This document shows positions 1-11,292 of a stretch of 64,000 nt of DNA, piece after piece. The first letter of the stretch is position 1. Each line of letters starts with the position of its first letter. The DNA lies in assembly GCA_027405735.1 (NCBI GenBank), contig JAPEHQ010000013.1, positions 372,001 to 436,000 of the forward strand. The letters run 5' to 3'. Source of the DNA: Mucor racemosus. Taxonomy: Eukaryota > Mucoromycota > Mucoromycetes > Mucorales > Mucoraceae. Under the pieces are notes generated by a model, which did no database searches, was not told the DNA's origin, and saw only the letters and a list, made by a program, of their open reading frames with translations. The position numbers were made by a program, and so were the translations under genes.

Positions 1-650
1 TATATATACATATATCCAATCAAGTCTAGGTGACACACACTAGTTTCACATTTCTGTATAAATGGAGCTTCATAACATAATACACAGCAATGTAGAACTT
101 AACATATCAAACTGTGTTGTAATCTTAACCAAGGAATGCACCCAGATCTGTGGATGCAACACTGGGCTCTTTTATTCACATTTAAAACTACAACAAAAAG
201 ACTAATATTTTTCTATAAACTGAAATCAAGTAGCAGGTACAAGTACATGTTTTTCCTATTGTTTATTTGAAAATAAATGATTAACTGTTAATGTTGGGGC
301 GCGTTATAGTATCTTTTTCGAACAAAAAAAGCATCCAGGACGTAATCATTTTGTTCCATTATCTACGTTATAATCAGTGCTTTTTTGGTTTAAAATCGAT
401 ATCTACCTGGAGAAGAACTGGTAATTATAAAAGTATGTATAGTATTGACTTGATTTGAATGAATAGATAAACTCATGTTAGTCTATTTAGTTTCTAAAAA
501 GTATTTGTTTCTATTTAGTGGCCAACAGCTAAGAAGAGGAAAATAAGATGTTTTCTTGTATACCACTATCAACTTTCAAAGGTACACAATAATTATCACT
601 TATTAGCTTGTTATTAATAATTGATTTTACTAATAAATTAATTTTTATAG
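1..650. other. AT-rich stretch, no gene seen
   Basis: I see no convincing coding frame, RNA gene or repeat match here. The dynein-fragment repeat begins at about 651. Confidence 0.5.
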
Positions 651-767
651 GTCAAAAGTAAGTTTGTTCTGGTAAAGCATTACATAAATTGGCTTGGGAC
701 AAAGAGGTAAAAAGAAGGCAATAATAGGTTCCAGTGGTGGCTACGTTATGTTTACGATATTGTAGAG
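651..767 (+). pseudogene. Dynein intermediate chain (last WD40 repeat) exon fragment, decayed
   Basis: Read in plus sense, the frame gives GKALHKLAWDKE, then a frameshift, then fragments IIGSSGGYV and YDIVE. This matches, from memory of the family, the final WD40 blade of cytoplasmic dynein intermediate chain (ALN+V+W...G+.IA+GDS.G....YD+GE). The fragment is bounded by an acceptor-like TTTTTATAG at 642-650 and a donor GTAAGA at 768, so it looks like a genomic exon with intron edges, not a retrocopy. Stop codons and frameshifts make it non-functional. Copies of the same fragment occur in the other members of this repeat family. Confidence 0.6.
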
Positions 768-1635
768 GTAAGACTAAAACTTAATGTAAGTCACCTCTAG
801 CGTAATGATTATAAAGTGAGACTATATTATCATCAAATAAACTACCACATAATATTAACATGTATAAATATTTACGGTAATAAGCTTTAATCAAGTGGGT
901 ACAGCATCGTAAATTCTCGAAAAAGTTCTCAAGTATCGTAAAATCTCTTATTTTTAAGACTTACAAGGCTTATAAGCGGAATATTAATTTAAAAAATTAT
1001 TTTTGTCCAGGTCATCAATTTTGACATTTTTTAATTTTTTTTTTTCTGGTTTTGCAAATCTAGAGTTAATTATACTACCAATTATAAAAACAAAAATATA
1101 CACATATACAGAATTTAGCGCTCTATTTGCTCAATAAAAAATAACAAACATTTTTATTGCAAAATATTACATGAAAATCCTTTAATCAAAAAACCGTTTT
1201 TCGGGCAAAAATGCTAAGTTTCATTACTTAACATTTAATATTAAGCTTTTATAAAATGTGTATTAGTCATGGCTACAATTTTCTCTCACATTGTAGTATA
1301 TTTAAACGTCGATTTTGGTATCAAAATTTGATTTTTCTATTTTTTGATCAAAATCATGAGTGCTGGTAAGGATAAAATGAGTCCCGAAAATATCCGCTAC
1401 AAAAACTGAATTTTCAGACCGCACGTAGTTGAATATAAGAAAAGTTAAAAAAAAACGCTTTTTTATTTAAAACTTAGATACGTATACCATAGTATAGGAG
1501 ACTTAGCCGTTCAATCTTGCTATACTCAATTACGGTGTCGCTCTACGGGCTTGCTTTTCCATTTTTTTTTAGTAAATGTATGATATGACAGACGGCTTTT
1601 CTGGTAAAAAAATGTATGTTTCTATGGTAATAGAT
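651..1635 (+). repeat. Dispersed repeat family 'DIC-rep', copy A
   Basis: This segment is a diverged copy of sequence also present at 23240-24236, in its mirror image near 33748-34744, and at 60922-63010 (there interrupted by LTRs). Shared landmarks include the GCGACGCCGTAATT-type core (here reverse-complemented near 1530), the ATCATGAGTG segment near 1352, and the AAGCTTTTATAAAATGTG segment near 1243. The dynein-like exon fragment sits at the low-coordinate end in plus sense. The nature of the family (transposon or dispersed segmental duplicate) is not known. Confidence 0.75.
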
Positions 1636-2047
1636 ATTGTGTTGTATTCCATGTCACCTTCTACAAATCTCCATCCTAATCTGATAGATAAGGTACTATA
1701 ATGGTGGCCTGCACAAATCCATGGTATAACCGATACTTCGGAAGGAAGTCTCAACCACGGATACTCTGTTTCTCCGTGTGGCTCAATAGCATATTCAGCT
1801 CATTTTATGACAGCGTATTAATAGGCGGCACTATTAATATAAACATTGATCTCAGGGCACGGACCTACTGTCGATTTTCGAGGATATTAAACAGCCAATT
1901 TTGAAGCCAATTCCATTCCTAACTCATATTAAAATGTAATTCATATAAATAGTCTTTTAAACCAAGGCCTAGAAGCTCTTGGTTCTTTCTTTTACAATTA
2001 ATTTTTCTAGTGATAAAGTCTACGTTCTCCATGATAAATGTTACTAG
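1636..2047. other. Unassigned intergenic sequence
   Basis: Short open frames occur here (1569-1754 minus, 1701-1904 plus), but they have no recognisable motif and overlap repeat edges. I see no supported gene. Confidence 0.4.
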
Positions 2048-2579
2048 TGTCGTATGTTTTTAGAATTGATAAATAATACTTAAAAAAGAATACAATTATA
2101 AAAGAATGAGTAATGAATCAGTTCTTTAACTGTATAATAAAAACAAGATATCATTTATTTAGATATAAAAGTATGGCCTTTTTTTATATTGATTTGACAT
2201 TGAGATCCTGAGATGTAATTTAAGGCACTATTGAACCATTAGATCTGTTTGATAGTAATTTATGAATTGAAATGGATCAATCATAATTTAACCGTTCTTG
2301 CAGAGTTTGTGAGTTGTCTTGTTTCAATGCTGCGCTAAATGTGCTTGGATATTGATTTGATAGCTACTTGATTGATTAACCGCTGGGATGAAATAGTATG
2401 GTGTCATAATTGAGATCCAAGCGTTCTTGGTAACTACTGGGTTAAACTTGATACGCTAGGAGTTTCTTATATCCGATATCAAGACTTGCACTTCAATACA
2501 TGTCGTAGTCAATAGATCGTATGATGTATTGATACTGTAGAAGGTGATAATGTATGATACTAGTAGGTGGAATACAACA
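2048..2579 (-). mobile_element. Solo LTR, family II (about 530 bp), TSD actag
   Basis: On the minus strand the segment starts TGTTGTATTCCACC and ends with the complement of TGTCGTATG, so it has the TG...CA ends of an LTR. It is flanked by perfect 5 bp target duplications ACTAG at 2043-2047 and 2580-2584. A second, oppositely oriented copy lies at 62143-62671, and a truncated copy at 28324-28752. No gag-pol is attached, so it is a solo LTR left by LTR-LTR recombination. A TATA-like TATAAAA and an AATAAA-like signal are visible inside. Confidence 0.85.
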
Positions 2580-2584
2580 ACTAG

Positions 2585-3344
2585 TCTTTATTATTATTCT
2601 TTCTATAAATAAGATTGTATGTATTCATAAACTCTCACCTACTCTCAACAAATTAAATAAAAACAAGACAAGCACTAATTATGAAACATATCAACTAAGG
2701 CTATGATTCAACGCAGCATATCTCTGATTTGCTGAATCAATATCGATAATACTTATCATGTTGATCTATTGGTTCTTTAGTTATAATCTCAGTAGTAAAT
2801 AGTAAATTGATATAAAAAACCCATACTCTTACATCTTAATAAACGGAAGACTTCTTTCAGTTTTTATATACAGTTGGAAAAACTGATATATTATTGTCTC
2901 TTTTTATTATATTTTATTTATAAACTTCAAGGATAATTTAATCAGATAAATATCAATAACCGAATAATATATATAGAGAATAGAAATAGTATTTTATTTT
3001 AGATCATCCATAATTTAATTATGAAGGATTTAAACAGTATTTCTTTTTAAGCTTTTTTATAAAATTTACTCCTTTTTGCTGCAAAGATTAATATATAAAT
3101 GTTTAAATATAAAAAGGTTAGGATGTGCTATAAAAAATGGTTTAGAAATATGGGAAGCATTTAATTTTGGTTATAAAATGAAAGAAAATGCGTAAACATG
3201 GAACGTATAATATTAATATCTATGTAATATTTATAATATTACCTATATAATTTACTCTAATTTTATTCAATGCATCAGCATCCCGCACCTATCGAACCTA
3301 AATACAGCGTTTTATGACCATCTAATTAAATTTTGCAAAGCCTA
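2585..3344. repeat. Degenerate LTR-like debris
   Basis: The segment near 2810-2890 (TATAAAAAACCCATAC, then TAATAAACGG, then CAGTTGGAAAAACTGAT) resembles the TATA-to-poly(A) part of LTR family II in plus orientation. The segment near 3020-3085 (GAAGGATTTAAACAGTAT and ending GCTGCA) resembles the 3' end of the solo LTR at 33071-33733. Both look like old truncated LTRs. No target duplications could be assigned. Confidence 0.4.
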
Positions 3345-4395
3345 TGATGGCTGGTTTTTAAATCGATTTGATAAAATGGTTGAAAAATGATTCAAAAAAA
3401 CAAATCATTTGATGAATCATGAACTACAAAGTAAGTTGACCTAGTGCATTAAGTGTTTTTTGTATATTTTTGGATTCTAATCCATCTAAACAGAATTCAA
3501 ACAAATATTTCACATTAAATTTTGTAAGAAATGCAATCGAAATTCTGAAGGTTTTTTAAAGATAGACATCACTTTTTGTAAGCATATTTCAAATATAAGT
3601 AATGGACATAATGCGCGAAAAAAGTATCTATCTATCTAGCGATTGCTGTATTATCTAGCTACATTTTTCGTAGAGAAAACAGGATTTTTGTTAATTCTTT
3701 TTAAAACTTCAGAATTTGGGATGAGGATATACACGTCTTTTTTTTAAAAACAAAACCAATAATGTTATTTTGTACACATTTTTAAGGATATCTCTACAAA
3801 AAACCAATATTTAAAAAAAACAATTAGGTTTGAGAGAGCTCAACAAGGTCAATGCCATAAATATAAAGAAACGCTGCTCAAATTAACGAATATTTTGAAA
3901 TTTACCATAAAAAGGTCAAAAAAATGAAATGGAAAAAAAAAAGTGTTCAGAATTTTTTTACACTTAAACATGTTATAGAGCATTTCAAAACAAGCTTTTT
4001 TTTTTTTTTGTATTAATTTCAAAACAAGTTAGTTTCACTATCAAGAATTATTAATATAACTTAATTTTTTGTAGAGATATTAAATCTCAAAGTTTTTAGT
4101 TTTAGTAATGATTGAATTAAAGGTAAAAATCTGAAACATTAACAGCAAAAAAGTTATACCAAGTGCAAAAAATAGGGTATTTCTGGATACTTGTTTTTGT
4201 ATTAAATTTGAACATCTCAAGTCCATGAGCATATAATTTTTCTTGGCGTTGTTTAGTGAAGAAAGAAAAATTGAGCAGGGATGAAAAGCTGGACCCAATT
4301 TTTAAGGAAAAGTAATGAATTTTACCTATTTTGAATTTTTCATGGAATATGAAATAAATTTAGGAACAAACAGCATAATGCGACCTGATTTATCG
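3345..4395 (+). repeat. AT-rich interspersed repeat family D, copy 1
   Basis: About 1.05 kb that aligns by eye, in the same orientation, with 44265-45270. Both begin near GCTGG(T/G)TTT.AAATCGATTTGA and end at GCATAATGCGACC. The minus-strand open frames at 4080-4298 and 44922-45107 are homologous (both contain SNLIQKQVS or SSLIQKQVS), but they are short, open at only one end and without known motifs, so I treat them as accidental. No terminal inverted repeats or transposase were seen. Confidence 0.65.
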
Positions 4396-5541
4396 AAAGG
4401 TAAACGTATAAAATTATTCAAATGAAAAAGTATCATTTATTATGAGCTTACAGAGAGGGTTTATATAGCAGTTAGATGAGCGTATTAAAATAATCAAAAT
4501 CAAAAAGTATAATGTAGCTAAATCTCTACATGTAAGTTCAATTATATTAACACTTGGAATTATGCCTGAAGTTAATTTAGTCTTGCCCAAATCTCTTTCT
4601 CATCTCATCCAAATTTCTTCTATTTCAACTAAAAAAAAACCTATATCAGTGCATTTTACATGAAAGCTTGGACTAAAAATCTGTGTACAATTGTACGCCA
4701 CGAAATAGGGTGCCTAATAAATCATGTCAGCTTGTGCCTAACAGCTTTTATTGTGGGATGCTAAAGCATTCTAGCTATCACATTTAACATGCTTTGAGTT
4801 TACCAACAATTACATTTTTAGAGTTTAATGAAATATTTATAGTGATTTATTAGAAATTACTGTTGAGGCAAGGTTTTCTGGCAAAATAAAAATAATAACA
4901 ATGTTTCATGTCAACTATGATGACAAACGACAATAATAATATACGGCTATAATAGTAATTTCATGAATATTAGCGATTTAATGTGATGAATTTACTGTTA
5001 TATCATCATCTCTGATACATGTAGAATGCACCGAGAAATCAAATTAATTAATATTTATAAACTTTATTAATGCTGGCATTCCATGGCTCATTATATTAAA
5101 TCATTCTAAATGAATATAGGCTGGTTTTATTGATGAATTACTATTTAAAGAAATTATGTACCCAAATTGCACCCTTCTTTACCGGAACGAATATATCAAA
5201 TTATCCATATTAATTTGATTTTAACAACGCTATTAACCATGTTTCTCATATTATAGTATTTAAGTAAATAGATAGCGTGCTATTTGTTTGTTGTCAAAAG
5301 ATGCAGTAAAATATATATATATTCAGCCACATCTCAATTGTTAGAGTTAAAAAAAAAAGGGATACAAAAGTGCTTTCCTTATTTGCCTTTATAGAACAAT
5401 ACTTAATTTAGGCAACTGAGTTACTTTATTAGTACCATTCATGATACATATAAATAAGGACTTAAATTTCGAGTTTTTTTCATTAAATCAAAACTATCTT
5501 TTCTTTCTTTAATTCACTACTACTACTATTACAATTATATA
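4396..5541. other. AT-rich intergenic region with the promoter of the next gene
   Basis: No open frame of note. A TATA-like TATAAATA lies at 5449-5456, about 90 bp before the ATG at 5542, and probably serves the membrane-protein gene that follows. Confidence 0.4.
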
Positions 5542-6921
5542 ATGCCTAAAAATAAGAAGTTGGTACTCTATGTTCTTATATATCCTCTTATTTTGATTTT
5601 ATCATGCCTTATATTGGTCTTATCACTCAATGCCACTATGCAATGGAAACATATGTTACATAAAGAGGGTAATTTTTCTCTCGACATGTCAATTATTGTA
5701 TCATATATCAAAACAATTCCATCTTCTTGGTTATTCACGATCAGCTCTTTTTGTATATACAAGGTAAACTTTTTTTCTTGAATTTTTCAAGATTCAAAAC
5801 ATAAATTAATGTTATAATTTTTTTATTTTTAGGCTATCACCAAATATCAACTAACTTTTAAAAAGTTATATTATAACATACAACAAACTTATTCGAGTCT
5901 AGAATTTAACTTTACTGGTACTACTATGAAAGAAATTCCTGGTAATTTTACATCATCAGTAACCATTACCACTGCCGCTGCAATTACTACCACTACCACT
6001 GCAATTACTACCACTACTACAAAAAAGCAACATCAAAAGAAATCATCCCGTCAAAATGTTATTATTAATAGAATTCCAATCCCCGAAGCCAAGGCTATCA
6101 GCAGCACTGTGCCACAAACAGCTACCTCGGATCTCATAACAGCAACAGCAACATCAACAAACGAAAATTTTATTGATTCTGAATGGATTGTTTATGAAAC
6201 GAAGAAAGCCAAAAGATCTTCTTTGCCAGCAATGTCTAAAACTATCAAGAAAACTACAACTGATACATCAGTTAAACGCCGTCAATCTCTAAAAGCTCCT
6301 ATTACTGATATTCCTGCTAATGTTACTAACAACAACAAGATAAAACTTACTAATTTGGAAAAAAGAAAAAGACTACAAATTAAATCGTTATTGCCTCTTC
6401 GTCATCCCTGTAACAACAATTATGATGAAGATGTATCGGATGTACCTTTCCTTGTAAGCGATAATGACACTGATAGTCAAGCATCAATAGAATCTCCTTG
6501 TTTATCAACAAGAGAGCTACCATCTGTGCAACAACAGCAGCAACAACAACTACAGCAAAGTTATTATTCTCCTTTTTCTACTGGTTTTGATTTTGGCGTA
6601 TCCTCTTTGACAATGCCCACCGCTAGTAAAGATGAGACGAAATTCTATCCTAGCCGTTTAGATGATTATTTGGCATCTCAAGCTCCTTACAACAGTGTTC
6701 CATCTGTTGAGAATATCTCAAATTATACCCCTTCCAACAGCAGAGCTTACAACATCTTGAGATTACTGAATCCTTCAAATGATCACATTAAAACCACCAT
6801 TACACCAACAGCATTTAAATATTTTGACGATATGTTAATATCAAATTCCTTGTATAAATATCAAAAAGAAGATGATTTATTTCTTAAAAATAAAAGAGAA
6901 TGGAACAGTTTTGCTCGTTAA
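5542..6921 (+). CDS. Hypothetical low-complexity membrane-anchored protein
   Basis: Two exons, 5542-5763 and 5833-6921, joined in phase 0 across a 69 nt GTAAAC...TTTTAG intron give 436 aa. I do not recognise the family. Residues about 8-30 form one strong hydrophobic segment (signal anchor), and a second weaker hydrophobic stretch lies near residues 50-73. After about residue 110 the protein is hydrophilic and Thr/Ser/Gln-rich, with a polythreonine region, basic clusters (KRRQSLK, LEKRKRLQIKSLL) and a poly-Gln tract. It ends 26 bp before the stop codon of the convergent Mgr3-like gene, so the two 3' UTRs must overlap. A TATA-like box lies about 90 bp upstream. It could be a single-pass protein with a cytosolic or nucleoplasmic tail, but nothing seen fixes its role. 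Confidence 0.7.
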
Positions 6922-6947
6922 AATCTATGTATAATAAAACTCCCTCT

Positions 6948-8280
6948 TTATTCATCTCGTACTTGTTCAAACTCTATACGTTTTAATGCTCTATCAGCTT
7001 CTTTAATACAATATGGTTGTTTATAATCACGGCCATGTTGTTTAGCACTTGAATAAAATTGCATTGCTTTTGATTTATCTTTAGTTTGCTAATAAACAAA
7101 ATTGTTAACATCCCAACTCATTGAATATCTTCAGTCTAAATTACCTCGAATAACATGCCCATATTAAATAATAATACACCACATGTTTCATTACATATTT
7201 CTCCATCCTTGTTTACTTTTGCCGTATTTGGATTTTGTACTAAATCTAATCCTCGTTGACCCCACAATTTAGCTTCATCAAAATGACCCATACTAGCATA
7301 CGATTCTGCTAAATTATTCATTAATACAGAAGATTGACATGATTGCATCCCATTTAAAGTCAATGCTCTTAAATAAAGATGAATAGCCAATCTGTATAAA
7401 AGAATTATTATTAACAATTTACATATTATAGAATATATTCAACTTACTCTGGCTTTTTCCTTGTTGCATAAAATCCACCTAATGCTTCTAAAGCAGCTCC
7501 AATATCCGTTTTAGTCAGCCAATCTGGCATATGTTCTTGATCAAAAATCAGTTCATTAGAATCACCATATGCAGATTTAGGTTTTGACGAAGATTTGAGT
7601 AAATGCTCAACAGACCAAACATACCATTTCTCTGCTTCATCATCTCGTTTCATAGAAGATGTAATATCACCTAATTTCTGTGCTATACCTACTGCTTTTC
7701 TTTGATCTATAGGGTTTAATTGAGAAAGATCCTTACTAAGCACATCAGCATTGGTAGTATCAGTAGAATCATGCAAACTCAACAAATGGCGTAAAGCCAA
7801 TGTTAATGTTTGTTTAGCATCAGGTAAACGACCCATAATTTCTTGTAAACTACCCAATTGAATCATAATACCAGTAAGGGGTGCTCCATTCTTTTCTAAT
7901 TCATCAGATTCTAATGCTAATTGTAAAGCTTCATTGAAGTATTTAAGTGCAAGGGTCAAATCTTTATCCTGTTGGTAATAAAGAGCTTTTCGAAGTGCTT
8001 GACGGACAGGAACCGGGAATTTTTGGATATCAGATGTAAGGTATTCGTATAAACCAATACCGAGACAGATGAATCCAACGCTAATCAAGGCAACTGGTAA
8101 AGGTGGAATATGAAAAGGACGAGGTGGCTGCTCATGTCGAGGAGTTGATGTTGTTGTTGTGCGACGACTTGCTGTTGCAAATGTACGTTGTGGTGCTGAA
8201 AGTTGATTTATTGCTCGAACATTTGAAGGTTTAATTCGAGTTGTTATAGGCACTTTACTCAATATTCTTCTAAAAGACAT
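6948..8280 (-). CDS. Mitochondrial inner-membrane TPR protein, Mgr3-like
   Basis: Three exons on the minus strand, 7448-8280, 7145-7391 and 6948-7088, separated by 56 nt introns, give 406 aa. The N-terminus is basic and Ser/Thr/Arg-rich with few acidic residues (a presequence). One membrane segment follows at residues about 61-80 (ALISVGFICLGIGLYEYL). A PVPVRQALRKALYYQQDKD motif then starts a set of TPR-type helices (ALKYFNEALQLALE, LAESYASMGHFDEAKLWGQ). This layout matches yeast Mgr3, an adaptor of the i-AAA protease Yme1 in the mitochondrial inner membrane. That identification is inference from layout and from the conserved segment after the membrane helix. It shares a 192 bp upstream region with the divergent Rdx-type gene. 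Confidence 0.65.
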
Positions 8281-8472
8281 TGTTGTATAAATAAAGGAGA
8301 TATGTTATGATGTGGAGAAGTATATCCTATATGATGCTAAATGAATTAGACCCTTGAGAGGGACTGTCTAGCTTGATACACACCACCCCCTTGGCGCTAC
8401 TCATGAAAGTTAAGACAGTAATGCAAAACTAAGTCTCGAATCCTCCGCTTTCTTCTATTGATAATATTAATA
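8281..8472. promoter_or_regulatory. Bidirectional promoter region (Mgr3-like / Rdx-like)
   Basis: 192 bp separate two divergent ATGs, at 8280 (minus) and 8473 (plus), so both promoters must lie here or overlap the 5' ends. A C-rich stretch CACCACCCCCTTGG at 8382-8395 stands out against the AT-rich background and is a candidate factor site. Confidence 0.5.
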
Positions 8473-9105
8473 ATGGCTGAACAAGTTACTAAACCAAAAG
8501 TTTCTATTGAAGTAAGTTGATATACACGAAATAATGTTATAATTCAATTACCAACATGCATTTGTATTTACAGTATTGTCCCAAATGTCGCTGGATGATG
8601 CGTGCAGGTAGAAAAATAAAACTTCATTTTACTATTCTAAATTACGGATGACTCACCACTTTTATATAGCTTGGATGGGTCAAGAATTACTCACAACATT
8701 TGAAAATGAAATTGGGGAATTTGCGTTAATACCTGGAGGTGTTGGTATTTTTACCGTCAAAGTAAACAACAGTAAGTTGTGTTGTCTATTTTTTGGATGA
8801 GGTATTAGGCACTAACAATTTTCATATAGCTGTTATTTGGGATAGAAAGATAACACAAAGATTTCCCGAAATGAAGGAATTGGTAACTATAAACAATGTT
8901 TCCATGTATTAGTATATATATATATATATACATATATTAATATGATTAATATTAGAAACAACTTGTAAGAGACATCATTGTCCCAGAAAGATCACTAGGT
9001 CATTCTGATCGTAAAACTGATCAAAAACAACAAGAAACACCTGCTGTTACTGATGATTGTACGAAACCTAATCAAGAAGAATGTCAAACATGTCCCAAAG
9101 AATAG
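8473..9105 (+). CDS. Rdx-family (SelW/SelT/SelH-like) thioredoxin-fold protein
   Basis: Five exons, 8473-8511, 8574-8607, 8670-8771, 8830-8882 and 8956-9105, join in frame to 125 aa. The protein starts MAEQVTKPKVSIE, followed directly by YCPKC (Cys15/Cys18), the CxxC that replaces CxxU in animal SelW-type proteins. Then come WMGQELLTTFENEIGEFALIP and a final strand containing TVIWDRKITQRFPEMKEL. This order (CxxC, helix with QELLxTF, G.F...P, then VWDR...FPE.K.LKQ.VRD) is that of the Rdx/SelWTH family, small cytosolic redox proteins of poorly known function. The C-terminal tail has two further cysteines (DDCTKPNQEECQTC). Because the exons are short, the gene leaves no long open frame. Confidence 0.85.
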
Positions 9106-10669
9106 TTTTTGTAAACCAAATAAATGTCTATTGTTAAAAACATATATCAAAAGTGCAAAATTCTCTGCATTTTCATACATTCAGTGCATAAAATTCAATT
9201 TAATTGTCGCTAAAAGGTTGAAAAAAAAAGGATGAGGGATGGTAAGGGAAAAATTTGTCGAAACAGAAATTTGCGTGTATTTCGACGAGAAATAGTGCTA
9301 GAAAGTCAAGTAAATATGCAAAATGTAGCTCCAAAGGCCTGCTATTAGCTTCAAAACTCAAAACTGAGATTCAATGGGCTGAATTTTATTTTTGTGGCAA
9401 AAACCGGTTTTTAGTTATTCGAGTTTTTAGCAATATTTTTTCAGACAAAGCTTTATGATTTATGCATCATTAAATGCACAATCAAAATTAGTATCAATTC
9501 ATAAGTTTTTAAGGAGGGTTCATTTGGAGGTCTTGGAGATCTTTACAAAGTAGTATAAATTGATGAATTTTTCGTTCAAAATCAGATCGTTTGAACACTT
9601 GGTTTTTCAGTCTCCGCCATTGTATAAAAAGATCTCGATGTGGTTTTAAAAGGTTTTTTTGAACGCTGAATGCGTGATAAACTACAAAAAAAAATTGAAA
9701 GTTTATTATTGGGATATTGAAAGTGTTCCTGTATTTTTATATTTTAAATTTACATCTAAAATGACCCATCTTATAATTATTTTTAAAAAGGTATCAAATG
9801 GCGACAGTATTTGATTTTTGCTGTATTTTTTTATTGATAAAATTTGTATAGATGCTACTAAATATTGCAAATTTGAGAAAAATTGCCCCTTCCACCTGAG
9901 CTCAACCCTATTGAGATGTGTTGGAAAGTGTTGAAGGACAGAGCCAAAAGAAATAAGCTGAGCGATGTGGAAATTCTCACTTTAAGGATAATCGAAGGAA
10001 GTAAAGGTTTTCTTCTACAAAGACTTTAGTATGTGCATCTCTTTCTTTTAATGTTTCTTCTTGAGGCTACTCGCTCTCATTTATCCCATCTTCACCATAT
10101 TTTTCATCATTAAGGTTTTCTTCGCCATCAGACAAAGTTTAAGTTAAGCCTTTGCTAGCTTGGTCATTCACATTCATTGCTGAAGCAATATTAATAACAT
10201 CTGAACGGTCAAACCTTATTTGATAAAAGTTAACATATACGGTATCTTCTCCATAACTTCATCGTCTATGGTGTTAATAATATATAACTTCCACATGAAT
10301 ATCGCCATTGCTCATTCTTAAAAAAGGTGGGAAACCCAGTACATGTAGATCCATGTTTTGACAGTCAATTAAAATTCCCCTAACAGATGATCATCTCACT
10401 CCCTTTTTTCTTTTTGCAATGGTAATACAACACATCCGATTTTTGACATTCGATGAATTGAAATTCAGTAGGAAAGCAACGCACATTTCCAAGAACAGAG
10501 AAAGAGGGGAGATGCCGTCATCAAAGGTACTGTGGAGTAAGAATTGATAAACATATGCTGGGTCAAACCAACGGCAGAGGTAAGGACGGGATCTGTATTT
10601 CATATACAAAAAGAATTCAATTGTGTTTTTTTTCTCTTTTTTTCTTCAAATAAACAAAATAGAAAAAGA
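9106..10669. other. Intergenic region with transposon debris
   Basis: No intact gene. Short frames at 9255-9458 (plus) and 10391-10609 (minus) have no motif. The only recognisable coding relic is the Tc1/mariner fragment at 9881-10010. A pyrimidine/A-rich leader directly precedes the next gene at 10670. Confidence 0.5.
9881..10010 (+). pseudogene. Tc1/mariner-type transposase C-terminal relic
   Basis: The plus-strand frame reads LPLPPELNPIEMCWKVLKDR, then AKRNKLSDVE and further residues. PPxxPELNPIExxWxxLK is the hallmark around the third catalytic acid of the Tc1/mariner DDE transposases. No upstream catalytic Asp residues, no ATG and no terminal inverted repeats were found, so this is a truncated fossil. 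Confidence 0.75.
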
Positions 10670-11080
10670 ATGCCTAGATTTTTACCATTAGTTACAGGAT
10701 TAGCTGTTGCTACAGCGATTACATACAAGTTTAAAAACGACTTATTACAAGATCAAAATGATATTAAAACTCGTTTAGAAGATGCTAAATCCACACTTGA
10801 TAAAGCAGTAATTGAAACAACTTTTGGTAGCAGCAAAAACTATTTATCAGACTCTCAGAAATATGTATCCAATCGATTAGTCCCATCAGGTAAAATACAT
10901 GAATTTTGTTGTTGGGAAGAGTATATATTAATACAAAGCATTCTAGTGAAAGATTCTTGGAATGCACAAATCATGAATGCAGCACAATCTTTGGTTAAAG
11001 TAGACATTGGATCCAAGGCTACTGAATTGTGGAATAAGCACGTTGTAGACAATATCAAAGAATCCATAAATAAAGATTAG
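10670..11080 (+). CDS. Small mitochondrial membrane protein, MIC12/Aim5-like
   Basis: Spliced as 10670-10889 and 10947-11080, with a 57 nt intron, the product is 117 aa. It begins MPRFLPLVTGLAVATAITYKF, a short hydrophobic N-terminal segment, followed by an amphipathic helix (QNDIKTRLEDAKSTLDKAV) and a C-terminal helix (VVDNIKESINKD). Size and topology resemble MIC12 (Aim5), a subunit of the MICOS complex at mitochondrial cristae junctions. The match is of layout only, so it is tentative. The intron is a multiple of three and contains no stop, so the unspliced message would also be readable and would add 19 residues including two adjacent cysteines. An alternative call is an unrelated single-pass mitochondrial protein. 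Confidence 0.6.
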   Translation: MPRFLPLVTGLAVATAITYKFKNDLLQDQNDIKTRLEDAKSTLDKAVIETTFGSSKNYLSDSQKYVSNRLVPSGKIHEFCCWEEYILIQSILVKDSWNAQIMNAAQSLVKVDIGSKATELWNKHVVDNIKESINKD

Positions 11081-11292
11081 TTTAATTTTTTTGCGTGTGA
11101 TCAATATTTAAATCATGTGATTTGCATAATGCTATTCAACATTCATTTATATTTCCCTCCTTTTTTTATTTTTATCATTTTTCTCTCTTTTTTCTTTTTT
11201 TTTACGCAAATCTCCCCTTATTTTGAAGCATTTCGACATACAACAAGTAGCATTACATTTACCTTTATTTCTCAATTTCATTTTAAAATTTC

